In this document: positions 54,537 to 63,897 of the stretch, one piece after another
Numbering within the stretch: position 1 is the stretch's first letter
Layout of the letters: each line of letters starts with the position of its first letter
Assembly: GCA_017481945.1 (NCBI GenBank)
Contig: JAFUOJ010000006.1
Location: 53,174 to 117,173, forward strand
Source: Parabacteroides sp.
GTDB taxonomy: Bacteria; Bacteroidota; Bacteroidia; Bacteroidales; Tannerellaceae
Direction: 5' to 3'
Length of the DNA stretch: 64,000 nucleotides
Position numbers and translations under genes: made by a program
Notes under the pieces: generated by a model
The model's input: the letters and a program-made list of their open reading frames with translations, nothing else
The model's database searches: none
What the model was told of the DNA's origin: nothing

Positions 54537-54731
54537 ATGACAAAAATTAAAAACATCTCCACAAAGGCAACCGCAACCAAGGCCGGAAGAGTACGGACTA
54601 CCCCTGTTTCACCGGAAGACAAATGGAATCCTAACAAACCGTTCCATGTAACGCAGGAGGAGCTGTGGGAACATATTCAGGAGATAGAAAAGGGACCGTT
54701 CATGAGTTTAGAAGAATTCTTCAAAAAGTAA
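54537..54731 (+). CDS. Antitoxin-like small protein of a decayed toxin-antitoxin pair
   Basis: A 64-residue protein from the ATG at 54537 (68 from 54525). The N-terminal half is basic (TKIKNISTKATATKAGRVR), and the C-terminal half is of the type found in Bacteroidales ParD/RelB-like antitoxins (NKPFHVTQEELWEHIQEIEK, FMSLEEFFKK). It seems shorter at the C-terminus than I would expect for this group. Five bp after its stop lies an ATG for a shattered toxin reading frame. The pairing, the order and the spacing are those of a type II module. No toxin means it may survive only as a regulator or relic. Confidence 0.55.
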   Translation: MTKIKNISTKATATKAGRVRTTPVSPEDKWNPNKPFHVTQEELWEHIQEIEKGPFMSLEEFFKK

Positions 54732-54735
54732 GAAC

Positions 54736-54830
54736 ATGGATAAACAGCAACTAAAAGTCGTATGTACCGAAACATCATTTTGGACGCTCATCTGATCATC
54801 TATCGTATTACTCCTAACCGGATTGAATAA
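54736..54830 (+). pseudogene. ParE/RelE-like toxin remnant with internal deletion
   Basis: The ATG at 54736 opens MDKQQLKVVCTETSFWT and stops after 19 codons. In another frame from 54786 the sequence reads AHLIIYRITPNRIE and ends TAA at 54828-54830. That second piece matches the late strand of ParE toxins (hxIIYRITpnrIE). Together they give about 32 residues of a protein that is normally about 95, so the middle and the last strand appear to be lost with a frameshift. The gene starts 5 bp after the antitoxin-like stop. Confidence 0.5.
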
Positions 54831-54834
54831 GACA

Positions 54835-54868
54835 AAAAGGCGAGACGCTATAGAACGTCCCGCCTTTT
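54835..54868. terminator. Terminator of the methylmalonyl-CoA mutase operon
   Basis: AAAAGGCG (54835-54842) pairs with CGCCTTTT (54861-54868) and the stem continues GACG/CGTC after one mismatch. It lies 25 bp after the stop at 54893 and could also end transcripts from the toxin-antitoxin remnant. Confidence 0.85.
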
Positions 54869-54892
54869 CGATTGAAATATAAAGTTCTATTA

Positions 54893-57040
54893 TTATTCGC
54901 CTAATAGAATTTCAAGGATCTGGCAAGCAGCCTTTGTCACCGAAGAACCCGGACCAAAGATTGCTGCAACACCTGCTTTGTACAAGAAGTCGTAATCCTG
55001 TGCCGGGATAACACCACCTGCAATCACAATGATATCCTCACGACCTAACTTCTTCAATTCTTCGATTACCTGCGGAACCAATGTCTTATGACCAGCAGCC
55101 AAAGAAGAAACACCCATCACATGTACGTCGTTTTCTACCGCCTGACGAGCTGCTTCCGCCGGAGTCTGGAACAGAGGTCCCATATCTACGTCGAAGCCAC
55201 AGTCGGCATAACCGGTAGCAACAACTTTTGCACCACGGTCGTGTCCGTCCTGACCCATCTTAGCGATCATGATACGAGGTTGACGACCTTCTCTCTTCGC
55301 AAACTCAGCTGTCAATTCACAAGCACGCTGGAAGTCTGCGTCTTTCTTTGTTTCTGATGAATACACGCCTGAAATAGTTCTAATAATTGCTTTATAACGT
55401 CCAACAACAGCTTCGCAAGCGTCAGAGATTTCGCCCAATGAAGCACGTAAACCGGCAGCCTTCACAGCCAAGTCTAACAAGTTACCCTCTTTCGTGCGAA
55501 CGCATTCAGTGATGTCAGCCAATGCTTTCTGAACAGCTTCTTCATCACGGTTAGCACGCAATTCGTCTAACAACTGAATCTGTTCTTTACGTACAGCTGT
55601 ATTATCGATTTCAAGAATATCAATAGGATCTTCTTTTGGCAAACGGTATTTATTTACGCCGACAATTGTTTGTACACCTGAGTCGATACGAGCTTGTGTA
55701 CGAGCAGCAGCTTCTTCGATACGCATTTTAGGAAGACCGGTTTCAATCGCTTTCGCCATACCGCCCATGCTTTCGATTTCTTGGATCAAAGCCCAACCTT
55801 TGTGTACCAATTCGTTTGTCAATGATTCAATATAGTAAGAACCTGCCCAGGGGTCGATTTCTTTACAGATCTTTGTTTCTTCTTGAATATAGATCTGTGT
55901 GTTACGAGCGATACGAGCAGAGAAGTCTGTCGGCAATGCAATCGCTTCGTCCAAAGCGTTTGTATGCAAAGACTGCGTATGACCTAATGCAGCAGCCATC
56001 GCTTCGATACAAGTACGACCAACGTTATTGAATGGGTCCTGTTCTGTCAATGACCAACCAGAAGTCTGGCAGTGGGTACGCAAAGCCAAAGATTTCGGGT
56101 TCTTTGCACCAAAGCTCTTCACGATCTTTGCCCATAACATACGAGCAGCACGCATTTTAGCAATTTCCATGAAGTGGTTTACACCGATTGCCCAGAAGAA
56201 AGACAAACGAGGAGCGAATGCGTCAATGTCAATACCAGCATTTACACCTGCACGAAGATATTCCAAACCGTCACACAAAGTGTAAGCCATTTCAATATCT
56301 GCAGTTGCACCGGCTTCTTGCATGTGGTAACCGGAGATAGAGATAGAGTTGAACTTCGGCATTTTCTGAGATGTATACTCAAAGATGTCAGCGATGATAC
56401 GCATAGAGAATTCAGGTGGATAGATATAAGTATTACGCACCATGAACTCTTTCAAAATATCATTCTGGATAGTACCTGCCATTTCTTCCAACTTCGCACC
56501 CTGTTCCAAACCGGCATTAATATAGAAAGCCAATACAGGAAGTACCGCACCGTTCATTGTCATAGAAACAGACATCTTGTTCAAAGGAATACCATCAAAC
56601 AAAACCTTCATGTTCTCCAAAGAACAGATAGAAACACCTGCTTTACCAACATCGCCTACTACACGTTCATTATCTGCGTCATATCCGCGGTGTGTCGGAA
56701 GGTCAAATGCAACAGAAAGTCCCTTTTGACCAGAAGCCAAGTTACGACGATAGAATGCATTTGATTCTTCAGCAGTAGAGAATCCGGCATACTGACGGAT
56801 GGTCCAAGGACGCATAGCGTACATACCGCTATACGGACCACGTAAATAAGGAGGTAAACCAGAAGCATAGTTCAAATGCTCCATACCCTCTAAGTCCTCT
56901 TTTGTATATACAGGTTTCACCTGGATATGTTCAGGTGTTTTCCAATTAGCCTCAATGCCATTGGCTTTTGCCCACTCAGCAGCATTATGAGCTGCAAATC
57001 CGGCATTCTTTATATCTATGTTTTTGAAATTTGGTCTCAT
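54893..57040 (-). CDS. mutB: Methylmalonyl-CoA mutase, large (catalytic, B12-binding) subunit
   Basis: A 715-residue adenosylcobalamin enzyme that interconverts succinyl-CoA and (R)-methylmalonyl-CoA, here probably in the succinate-to-propionate route. The substrate TIM barrel includes [20 protein letters not shown] and [13 protein letters not shown]; the C-terminal cobalamin domain (about 580-715) has the DxHxxG motif in [13 protein letters not shown] plus VSSLAAGH and IVIAGGVIP. The length matches the family (about 710-730). It follows the small subunit gene by 12 bp and ends at a strong terminator. The co-transcribed small subunit lacks these motifs. Confidence 0.96.
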   Translation of the reverse strand: MRPNFKNIDIKNAGFAAHNAAEWAKANGIEANWKTPEHIQVKPVYTKEDLEGMEHLNYASGLPPYLRGPYSGMYAMRPWTIRQYAGFSTAEESNAFYRRNLASGQKGLSVAFDLPTHRGYDADNERVVGDVGKAGVSICSLENMKVLFDGIPLNKMSVSMTMNGAVLPVLAFYINAGLEQGAKLEEMAGTIQNDILKEFMVRNTYIYPPEFSMRIIADIFEYTSQKMPKFNSISISGYHMQEAGATADIEMAYTLCDGLEYLRAGVNAGIDIDAFAPRLSFFWAIGVNHFMEIAKMRAARMLWAKIVKSFGAKNPKSLALRTHCQTSGWSLTEQDPFNNVGRTCIEAMAAALGHTQSLHTNALDEAIALPTDFSARIARNTQIYIQEETKICKEIDPWAGSYYIESLTNELVHKGWALIQEIESMGGMAKAIETGLPKMRIEEAAARTQARIDSGVQTIVGVNKYRLPKEDPIDILEIDNTAVRKEQIQLLDELRANRDEEAVQKALADITECVRTKEGNLLDLAVKAAGLRASLGEISDACEAVVGRYKAIIRTISGVYSSETKKDADFQRACELTAEFAKREGRQPRIMIAKMGQDGHDRGAKVVATGYADCGFDVDMGPLFQTPAEAARQAVENDVHVMGVSSLAAGHKTLVPQVIEELKKLGREDIIVIAGGVIPAQDYDFLYKAGVAAIFGPGSSVTKAACQILEILLGE

Positions 57041-57052
57041 GATTATTACTAC

Positions 57053-58912
57053 TTAAGCGATTCCTAATTTAGTGTTGAATGCTTTTAATGTTTCAAGCAC
57101 ATTGCTCTTTACATTAATAAACTGGTCAATACCCTGAGCTTTCAGGTCTTCCATACAAGCAGGAGCACCTGCTACTACAAATTCAGCACGTCCGGCTAAA
57201 GCTTTATAAGCTGCAGGAGCAAATTCTGCATATTCGTCATCGCTTGAACAAAGAACAAGAATATCAGCACCTGCTTCTACACCTGCTTCTACACCTGCTT
57301 CTACTGTATCAAAGCCTAAGTTATCAATAACCTTATAACCTGCACAAGCGAAGAAGTTAGAAGAGAATTGAGAACGAGCTAAACGCATAGCCAAGTTACC
57401 TATAGTCAACATGAATACCTTCGGAGTCTTACCGCTCTTTTCAGTAGCTAAACGCAATGCTTCAAATTCAGAAGCACCACGAGAAAAGTCAAGTGCAGTA
57501 ATCGTCGGTTCTCCACAGTTATTACCGCCACAGCAACAAGTAGAAGTTTCTTGAATCTTTTCAGCAGCAACTTCGTTAAAGTTCGGGAATTGGTTAGAAC
57601 CTAACAAAATCTCACGACGAGTTGCGACAGCTTTCTGACGAGCCTCATTAGAAGCATTCACTGCTTTCTGAATTTCACCTGCTGTAACCTCTGCACCAAA
57701 ACCTCCTTTATCTTCTACTTCTAAGAATAATTTCCAAGCCACGTCTGCCAAAGAATTTGTTAAGACCTCTACATAATAAGAGCCTGCAGAAGGATCAACA
57801 ACCTTTTCAAAGTGACATTCTTCTTTTAATAACAATTGCTGATTACGTGCAATACGTTCAGAGAAGTCATCCGGTGTCTGATAAGTTTCATCAAACGGAC
57901 GAACAGTAATAGAGTCTACCCCTGCAATCGCAGCAGACATCGCTTCAGTCTGAGAACGTAACAAATTTACATGTGCATCGTAAATCGTCATATTCCATTT
58001 AGAAGTGATTGCATGTGCATTCATCTTACAAGCACACGGGCAAGCCGGATTATAAGCAGCTACAATCTCAGCCCACAACCAACGAGCAGCACGGAACTTA
58101 GCAATTTCCATGAAGTAGTTAGAGCTAATACCAAAATTAAATTTAATGTTCTTAGCAACTTCGGTTACATCACAACCAGCTTCTGTCAATTTAGCCAACA
58201 ACTCATTACCCCAAGCCAAAGCATAACCTAATTCTTGAGAGATATATGCACCAGCATTATTGAAATAACAAGGATTTACTGCCAAAACTTTGTAACCAGG
58301 TAAAGCAGCACCTGCTTTTAATACAGCAACAGTTGCCTCTACCCAATTTTCATTATCTTTTCCTTTAACTAATGGCTTTTTAAATGGATCATATCCGATA
58401 GAGCCTTTACACTTTTCAATATCAACACCTTTAGCTTTAAAGTAATCTACTAAAATACCAATTAGTAGTTCGGCTTTGCAATTACAAGTATTAAAGTTTA
58501 ATTCGACACATTCAGGACAAATACCTTCTAATAAAGTCGCAATGTTTTCTGCATTAATATCACTTCCTTTAATCACAAAACCAAGAGAAGTAATTCCCTT
58601 ATTTAAAATATCAAGAGCCTTTTCATTTGCCCCTTTGAAGCAAGTAACATCAATGTTCTGGCGTACTTCCCAATCATTATCCTTCTTTGTTCCACGAACA
58701 TAAGGAAATTCACCAGGAAGAGACTCTGTAGTCTTCAAACCTTCAATGTCTTCTGCACGATAGAAAGGATTCACATTAAATCCTTCGCCTGTCTTCCATA
58801 CAAGCTTCTTCTCAAACGGAACACCTTTCAAATCCGCCGTAATCTTCGCCATCCACTCTTCAGTGGACACTGGGGCGAATTCTGAGAAAAGTTTTTCTTT
58901 TAATTCTGCCAT
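57053..58912 (-). CDS. mutA: Methylmalonyl-CoA mutase, small subunit
   Basis: A 619-residue paralogue of the catalytic subunit that forms the heterodimer but does not bind B12 (no DxHxxG in the C-terminal domain, where the sequence is LTIGNLAMRLARSQFSSNFF). The barrel domain spans about residues 30-440. Two oddities are visible: a Cys-rich linker STCCCGGNNCGEP near residue 460, and a triple VEAG repeat in the C-terminal domain encoded by three perfect 12-bp copies at 57269-57304. It is the first gene of the pair and has a consensus promoter 65 bp upstream. Confidence 0.93.
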   Translation of the reverse strand: MAELKEKLFSEFAPVSTEEWMAKITADLKGVPFEKKLVWKTGEGFNVNPFYRAEDIEGLKTTESLPGEFPYVRGTKKDNDWEVRQNIDVTCFKGANEKALDILNKGITSLGFVIKGSDINAENIATLLEGICPECVELNFNTCNCKAELLIGILVDYFKAKGVDIEKCKGSIGYDPFKKPLVKGKDNENWVEATVAVLKAGAALPGYKVLAVNPCYFNNAGAYISQELGYALAWGNELLAKLTEAGCDVTEVAKNIKFNFGISSNYFMEIAKFRAARWLWAEIVAAYNPACPCACKMNAHAITSKWNMTIYDAHVNLLRSQTEAMSAAIAGVDSITVRPFDETYQTPDDFSERIARNQQLLLKEECHFEKVVDPSAGSYYVEVLTNSLADVAWKLFLEVEDKGGFGAEVTAGEIQKAVNASNEARQKAVATRREILLGSNQFPNFNEVAAEKIQETSTCCCGGNNCGEPTITALDFSRGASEFEALRLATEKSGKTPKVFMLTIGNLAMRLARSQFSSNFFACAGYKVIDNLGFDTVEAGVEAGVEAGADILVLCSSDDEYAEFAPAAYKALAGRAEFVVAGAPACMEDLKAQGIDQFINVKSNVLETLKAFNTKLGIA

Positions 58913-58976
58913 AATATTAATTATTTTAATATGGTATTAGTAATTGTTCTACTGTATACTGTTCACTAATAGGAGA

Positions 58977-59007
58977 CAAAGGTAAAATAAATAAGCAGGA
59001 ACACCAA
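58977..59007 (-). promoter_or_regulatory. Promoter of the mutA-mutB operon
   Basis: On the minus strand TTG (59005-59007), a 20-bp spacer and TACCTTTG (58977-58984), 65 bp before the ATG at 58912. Confidence 0.65.
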
Positions 59008-59144
59008 TGAATTATCAGCTAATTTGTCATTACATTTAACGCCTTTTATAGGAGTAAAGTTCTATTTACCAAACAAAATGAAAGCAAGAAATATTTTCTT
59101 CTAAAAAAATTAGGAACAAAAGAACATCGAAATAAATTATTTAC

Positions 59145-59152
59145 TACTTTTG
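59145..59152 (+). promoter_or_regulatory. -7 box of tRNA-Glu
   Basis: TACTTTTG lies 18 bp before the mature tRNA 5' end. No clear -33 TTG. Confidence 0.55.
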
Positions 59153-59170
59153 TCACATCAAAAACAAATT

Positions 59171-59243
59171 GGTGCATTCGTCTAGTGGTCCAGGACGCCG
59201 CCCTCTCACGGCGGAAACTCGGGTTCGAAACCCGGACGCACTA
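59171..59243 (+). tRNA. tRNA-Glu (anticodon CTC)
   Basis: A 73-nt cloverleaf: acceptor GGTGCAT pairs with ACGCACT (one A-C mismatch at the sixth pair and a G-U at the first), anticodon stem CCGCC/GGCGG around loop CTCTCAC gives anticodon CTC, and the T-arm is TCGGG-TTCGAAA-CCCGG. Discriminator A; no CCA encoded. The CTC anticodon reads GAG. Confidence 0.93.
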
Positions 59244-59249
59244 CTAACC

Positions 59250-59282
59250 AAAAGGTAATTTCATAATGAAGTTACCTTTTTT
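59250..59282 (+). terminator. Terminator of tRNA-Glu
   Basis: AAAAGGTAA (59250-59258) pairs with TTACCTTTT (59272-59280), the stem extends inward by several pairs, and a T-run follows to 59282. Confidence 0.85.
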
Positions 59283-59373
59283 GCTTTAATATTAAAACTC
59301 TATAAAATCCTACTTCTACACATCCTTTTCCTCCTTTCTTTGTTTACTTAATACACAACAAAATAGAGAAGAC

Positions 59374-59586
59374 ATGAACAAAGGGACAATCGGATTAAAT
59401 GCCGGAGCAATTTGCAATTTATTGTTAGATGGAGGGACCTGTAGCTTTGACGAACTTAAAAAAGCTTCAGATTTGACAGAGGCAGACTTATGGTCAGCTA
59501 TAGGATGGTTAGCAAGAGAAAATAAGATTGAAATCAAGAATGCTTGTAGTCAATTAGCTTTTTCTCCCGGGATGAATTGTTATTAG
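59374..59586 (+). CDS. Small winged-helix protein (DUF2582-like)
   Basis: A 70-residue protein that begins MNKGTIGLNAGAICNLL and contains a winged helix-turn-helix core (CSFDELKKASDLTEADLWSA followed by IGWLARENKIEI). The pattern matches the DUF2582 winged-helix family common in Bacteroidales. It probably binds DNA; regulation target unknown. It ends 5 bp before the stop of the convergent Pif1-TPR gene. Confidence 0.75.
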   Translation: MNKGTIGLNAGAICNLLLDGGTCSFDELKKASDLTEADLWSAIGWLARENKIEIKNACSQLAFSPGMNCY

Positions 59587-59591
59587 AAGTA

Positions 59592-61595
59592 CTAATCATC
59601 ATTTATCCTACGAAGCCTGTTTGCAATCTCTTGATGTCGATCTGCCAGTTCTTTTTCACCTATTTGCAAATAGGCTTCTGCTAAATACTCGTGAGCAGCA
59701 GCATGTTTAGGTTTCAAAGCAACAGCCTTCATAAAATCAGAGACTGCTTCATCATGATATTTTAAAAGAAGATATGACTTTCCTCGATTATAACGAGCTT
59801 TAAACGAATGCGGGTTCAAACGAATAGCCTCATTCAAACAAGTAATAGCCTGATAACTTTCTCCTATATCTAATAAAGTAACGCCTTTACGAACCCAAGC
59901 ATCAACGTATTCAGGATAGAGCTTTAGAGCTTTATCAAAAGAGCGTAAAGCAGCATGAGGATCATGGGCTTTCGTCATACACTCATTTCCCATCAAATAG
60001 TATTCATAGGCATATTCTTTCTGGACTTCACGTTGAGTTTGTATTTCCTCTTTAAGTCTTTTAATCTGTACTTGTTGAGAATTTAAAGTTTGTAACTTCA
60101 TCCGCAACAAACGTTGAACCTCGGGTTTATCCAACTCATTACGTTTGTTAACTGCTGCTACAAAAGACTCAACAGCCTCTTTCATTTGTCCCATTTTAAA
60201 ACTATGAACTGCCCGGGCATATAAAAGTTCAGCCTCACTCTCTTGCATAGATTTTTCAATCAAATGTGGATTATTAAACATCTGACTAAACTGAACTATC
60301 TCTTTTCGTATGAAAATATCCTGTGGAGAAATTTGACTTTTTAATACTAAACCTTCCAACGAGGTACATCGACTTAAAGCGACATAGGTTTGCCCACCTG
60401 CAAAAACACCTCCTGTCAAGTCCACTACAACACGACTAAAAGTCAATCCTTGACTCTTATGTACTGTAATAGCCCAAGCTAATCGAATAGGTAATTGTTC
60501 AAAAGTTCCAACAACCTCTTCTTCCACGCGCTTTTCTTTCTCATTGTATTTATATTTATAATTTCGCCAAGAGGTTGGCTCTACCAAATATTCTCTTCCA
60601 TCCTCCAACAAAACATAAACATTTCCATTCTCATCGATACCGGAAACCATACCTATTGTTCCATTTACCCAACGATGTTCATAATCATTATCTATAAAAA
60701 TGACTTGCGCCTGTTCTTTTATCGATAAATTCAATTGAGTAGGTAAAGAAGATTCAGGAAAATCCCCGTCAATCTTTCCATGAGAAATAAATTCTTCACC
60801 AGGTAATTCCTCTAATTTTCTCTCATTAATATAATCTACCTGATCCCTCCGAGTCGCTAACGTAATATACATATCTTCATTACGAGGTGTAAAGTTTGGG
60901 AAATAGCGAGCATTCAATATTTCCAACTCCTGCTTACGGACTTTATTATTACGAATGCGATCAAGGATATTTACAAAAACAGGATCGGTCTGTCTATAGA
61001 CTTTCTGTAATTCTATTGGGACTAGATTTATTTCCTTAAACACGTGGGCAGAAAAAAAGAAAGGGCTGGGATAAAAAAGACTTAATATTTCCTTCTGATC
61101 AGAAGGGACAACTGGTTCTAATTGGAAAACATCTCCAACAAACAACAATTGTTTTCCTCCAAAGGGCAGTCGCATATTTCCAGAGAAAACTCGTAAAATA
61201 CGATCTACACAATCTATAATATCAGCCCGAACCATAGAGATCTCATCAATAATAATTAGTTCGACCTCTTCTATCAGTTTACGTTGTTTCTTTGTGTATT
61301 TAAAAAACTCAAATATCCGTCCCTTCTTCAAACTTAAATCAGGATCATCAGGTAACATGGGGCGGAATGGCAACTTAAAAAAAGAGTGCAAAGTCACACC
61401 CTCTGCATTTATCGCCGCTATTCCTGTTGGAGCCAAAACAACATATTTCTTTTTAGTATGTGCACAAATATACTTCAAAAAGGTAGATTTACCAGTCCCT
61501 GCCTTTCCTGTTAAAAAGACAGACTGACGGGTATGCGTAATTAGTTGCAATGCGTCCTGAAACTCTTTATTATTTGTATCAAGTAGAAACTCCAA
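59592..61595 (-). CDS. Pif1-like helicase fused to TPR repeats, TTG start
   Basis: A 667-residue protein. The helicase part has Walker A GKAGTGKSTFLK at residues 30-41, Walker B LIIIDEISMVRADIID, GKQLLFVGDVFQLEPVV, and the C-terminal motifs WAITVHKSQGLTFSRVVVD and GGQTYVALSRC. From about residue 440 come a coiled coil and at least three tetratricopeptide repeats (ALRSFDKALKLYPEYVDAW, AITCLNEAIRLNPHSFKARY, AVSDFMKAVALKPKHAAAHE). No in-frame ATG or GTG lies before Walker A; the TTG at 61595 is the only fitting start. The family unwinds DNA 5'-3'; the TPR part suggests a protein partner. Confidence 0.85.
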   Translation of the reverse strand: MEFLLDTNNKEFQDALQLITHTRQSVFLTGKAGTGKSTFLKYICAHTKKKYVVLAPTGIAAINAEGVTLHSFFKLPFRPMLPDDPDLSLKKGRIFEFFKYTKKQRKLIEEVELIIIDEISMVRADIIDCVDRILRVFSGNMRLPFGGKQLLFVGDVFQLEPVVPSDQKEILSLFYPSPFFFSAHVFKEINLVPIELQKVYRQTDPVFVNILDRIRNNKVRKQELEILNARYFPNFTPRNEDMYITLATRRDQVDYINERKLEELPGEEFISHGKIDGDFPESSLPTQLNLSIKEQAQVIFIDNDYEHRWVNGTIGMVSGIDENGNVYVLLEDGREYLVEPTSWRNYKYKYNEKEKRVEEEVVGTFEQLPIRLAWAITVHKSQGLTFSRVVVDLTGGVFAGGQTYVALSRCTSLEGLVLKSQISPQDIFIRKEIVQFSQMFNNPHLIEKSMQESEAELLYARAVHSFKMGQMKEAVESFVAAVNKRNELDKPEVQRLLRMKLQTLNSQQVQIKRLKEEIQTQREVQKEYAYEYYLMGNECMTKAHDPHAALRSFDKALKLYPEYVDAWVRKGVTLLDIGESYQAITCLNEAIRLNPHSFKARYNRGKSYLLLKYHDEAVSDFMKAVALKPKHAAAHEYLAEAYLQIGEKELADRHQEIANRLRRINDD

Positions 61596-61639
61596 TCGTT
61601 TAAATGTTTTAACGAGGAAACGCTATCACCTCTTTACTA

Positions 61640-62689
61640 TCAACGACAAATATACAACCAAGCATCTTTATACTTAGGATTTGCACGTAAGTTAGTCATA
61701 TAAGCTTCTGCCTCCTTACGATTATCAAACTTATCAGCATAAATACGATATTTTCCATCACGAACAACTTTACTCACATGTTTACATACCGTACGATCAA
61801 CTCCCATTAAATATTCATCAGCCTGTTTCTCAGAGGGGAAACTAGCAATAACAATATGATACATCTTAGGTACACTTTTCACTTTCGTTGACTCCGTTGT
61901 CTGTTTCTTTGTTATAGGTTGAGATTGTTTCTTAGAAGTAAGTTCTTTAGGGAGTACTTTCTTTACTTCACGAGTAATCAATTCTTCTGCAGGTTCATCT
62001 TTCACAGAAGAATCTTGTACTTGAGCTTTAGTTAACACACGTTCTTCTATTACAGACTTCTGAGCAATAACCTCTGTAGGAATAAAACTTGCAGTATAAG
62101 CCTCCTGTCTTATATCTTTCACAGGTGTTGATACCAATAAAAATAAAGCGATAGCAGCTGCTGAAGCAATTGCAGTTCGAATTAACCTACGACTTATCGG
62201 AATATAATAAACATCCTTTTTCTTTTCAATAGGAGTTATAAGAGTAACTTCTTTTTGTTCAACTTGCGACAAGTCCAATACAGGAAAATGAAAAGTTGGT
62301 AAACCATACGAAGAGATACTGAAAAGCTCTGTCTCGTTTGATTGAAAAATCATTTGTCCCTCTTCTCCTATAGTAAAAGTACCTAACTCATCCATCGAAA
62401 ACTCTTTATGCTGCAGTAGAACATTCTTCATATCCATCACGTCTTCTTCCAACATCAAACCCGCCTGTCGAGAGTCAACAGCATACATTTGCATATAAGA
62501 TTCCAATAAAAGACCATCGTTATGCTGTAATGTAACATTGAAACTAATCTCTTTTTGAAAAGGACGAAAGATATGTTCCTTCATTTGCATAGCAGGAACA
62601 GCTTGCAAAACAAAACCACCGAATTTTGGTACAATCACACAATCATGGACCAAAAGCAAACGTTTGATATGAGTTTCTATTCTTAACAT
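61640..62689 (-). CDS. HU-CCDC81 and SPOR domain membrane protein
   Basis: 349 residues from the ATG at 62689; a longer frame starts only at GTG 62743. The N-terminal 130 residues match HU-CCDC81-type domains (VHDCVIVPKFGGFVLQ, ELGTFTIGEEGQMIF). A single transmembrane helix (about 168-188) follows, then a Lys/Thr-rich linker and a C-terminal SPOR domain (about 275-349, YHIVIASFPSEKQADEY, YRIYADKF). SPOR domains bind denuded peptidoglycan at division sites, so this protein links the cytoplasm, perhaps DNA, to the septal wall. It is a typical Bacteroidales protein. It lies 44 bp upstream of the helicase start on the same strand. Confidence 0.85.
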   Translation of the reverse strand: MLRIETHIKRLLLVHDCVIVPKFGGFVLQAVPAMQMKEHIFRPFQKEISFNVTLQHNDGLLLESYMQMYAVDSRQAGLMLEEDVMDMKNVLLQHKEFSMDELGTFTIGEEGQMIFQSNETELFSISSYGLPTFHFPVLDLSQVEQKEVTLITPIEKKKDVYYIPISRRLIRTAIASAAAIALFLLVSTPVKDIRQEAYTASFIPTEVIAQKSVIEERVLTKAQVQDSSVKDEPAEELITREVKKVLPKELTSKKQSQPITKKQTTESTKVKSVPKMYHIVIASFPSEKQADEYLMGVDRTVCKHVSKVVRDGKYRIYADKFDNRKEAEAYMTNLRANPKYKDAWLYICR

Positions 62690-62842
62690 ACAACAAAGGT
62701 AAAAAACTTGAATGGATTTGAAAGTAAAAATAGAAATATTCACACGATTTTTTCTTCTCTCTATTTATTAAGCACAAAAGTCCAAACTTATTTTATTATG
62801 AATGAGAAACTATACATATACAAAATGTAATGAGATTTTAAT

Positions 62843-62850
62843 TACCTTTG
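62843..62850 (+). promoter_or_regulatory. -7 box of the S4-domain gene
   Basis: TACCTTTG, 40 bp before the ATG at 62891. No convincing -33 TTG. Confidence 0.5.
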
Positions 62851-62890
62851 TAACATATAACATAAAACCATATCTTATAATATTTACATA

Positions 62891-63496
62891 ATGGATATTA
62901 GATTAAATAAACTCATTAGCGACTCTGGCCTCTGTTCACGTAGAGAAGCAGACAAATACATCGTGGAAGGACGTGTAACCGTAAACGGGCAAATACCTTC
63001 TATCGGACAACGAGTCAACAAAGATGATATTATAATGTTGGATGAGGTTCAGGTAAAAGTCAGTAAACATTTTTGGGAACAAGTTTCGCAAAAACGAACT
63101 ACACCCATAGAATCAAATGAACCTGAGAAAAAAAAGAAAACAAATAAAGAGCAACTTCAAGTCACTACTTCTGAAAAAAATAATACCTCCCAACCTAAAG
63201 GAGCTAATGGATTACGCCCTGGTAAATACATAAAATACAACAAATATGCAGCTGCACGTCATGCAGCCCGAGAAGCAGGAAAAAATCCCAAGGAGGTAAA
63301 AAGAGCTGAAAAAATAAATAAGGAAGTATTAAAAGAAGCTTTACAGCCAAAATTTGGTAAATCTTTAAGTCGTTCTGCAGTAGCACAACGATTGGTAGCT
63401 TCGCCAAAGTCAGCAGCCTTACGAAAAACAAGTCGAAATAATCCAATAAACAAAGCTAAACGTATATCACAACGAAATAAAACAAAAGGAGAATAA
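62891..63496 (+). CDS. S4-domain RNA-binding protein with long basic tail
   Basis: A 201-residue protein. Residues 1-58 are an S4 RNA-binding domain of the RluF/RsuA type ([29 protein letters not shown]). The pseudouridine synthase domain that normally follows is absent. Instead there is a low-complexity Lys/Arg/Ala tail (about 75-201; [32 protein letters not shown]). The product may be a ribosome-assembly or RNA-binding factor evolved by loss of the catalytic domain. The downstream YbjQ gene follows after 5 bp, so they are probably co-transcribed. Confidence 0.8.
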   Translation: MDIRLNKLISDSGLCSRREADKYIVEGRVTVNGQIPSIGQRVNKDDIIMLDEVQVKVSKHFWEQVSQKRTTPIESNEPEKKKKTNKEQLQVTTSEKNNTSQPKGANGLRPGKYIKYNKYAAARHAAREAGKNPKEVKRAEKINKEVLKEALQPKFGKSLSRSAVAQRLVASPKSAALRKTSRNNPINKAKRISQRNKTKGE

Positions 63497-63501
63497 GGGA
63501 G

Positions 63502-63828
63502 ATGTTAATTACCACAACAAATAACCTCGAGGGGAAAGAAATTACTCAATACTTCGGGATTGTATCAGGAGAAACAATCATCGGGGCAAATATCTTCAAA
63601 GACTTATTTGCGAGTATACGAGACATAGTAGGAGGACGTTCCAATTCGTATGAAAAGGTATTGAGAAAAGCTAAAGAAAGTGCATTAGCAGAAATGAGTC
63701 AGCAAGCGGCTCAAATGGGGGCTAATGCAATCATTGCCGTAGATTTAGATTATGAAACTGTTGGAGAAACTGGCAGTATGCTAATGGTTACAGCTGCAGG
63801 AACGGCTGTACGTTACAAAGACAAATAA
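63502..63828 (+). CDS. YbjQ/DUF74 family protein
   Basis: A 108-residue protein of the YbjQ family, with the characteristic [20 protein letters not shown] at residues 22-41 followed by [20 protein letters not shown] and [15 protein letters not shown]. Structures of the family form pentameric rings; the biological role is unresolved although it is sometimes labelled heavy-metal-binding. It follows the S4-domain gene by 5 bp and is closed by a strong terminator. Confidence 0.9.
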   Translation: MLITTTNNLEGKEITQYFGIVSGETIIGANIFKDLFASIRDIVGGRSNSYEKVLRKAKESALAEMSQQAAQMGANAIIAVDLDYETVGETGSMLMVTAAGTAVRYKDK

Positions 63829-63860
63829 TAATAATAAGATTATTTATCAAGAAATTTAGA

Positions 63861-63897
63861 AAAGGAGATACTCTTTATAAATTAGAGTATCTCCTTT
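63861..63897 (+). terminator. Terminator after the YbjQ gene
   Basis: A perfect 14-bp stem (AAAGGAGATACTCT at 63861-63874, complement at 63884-63897) followed by CTT. The last 100 bases of the window hold no gene I can support. Confidence 0.88.

Noticed and set aside
56174-56764. 196-codon plus-strand frame inside the mutase large subunit gene
   Set aside because: Antisense to a highly conserved gene; the translation shows no family pattern.
57241-57310. Sequencing or assembly artefact in the mutase small subunit repeat
   Set aside because: The three 12-bp copies keep the frame and the surrounding protein pattern, so a genuine short tandem repeat is the simpler reading.
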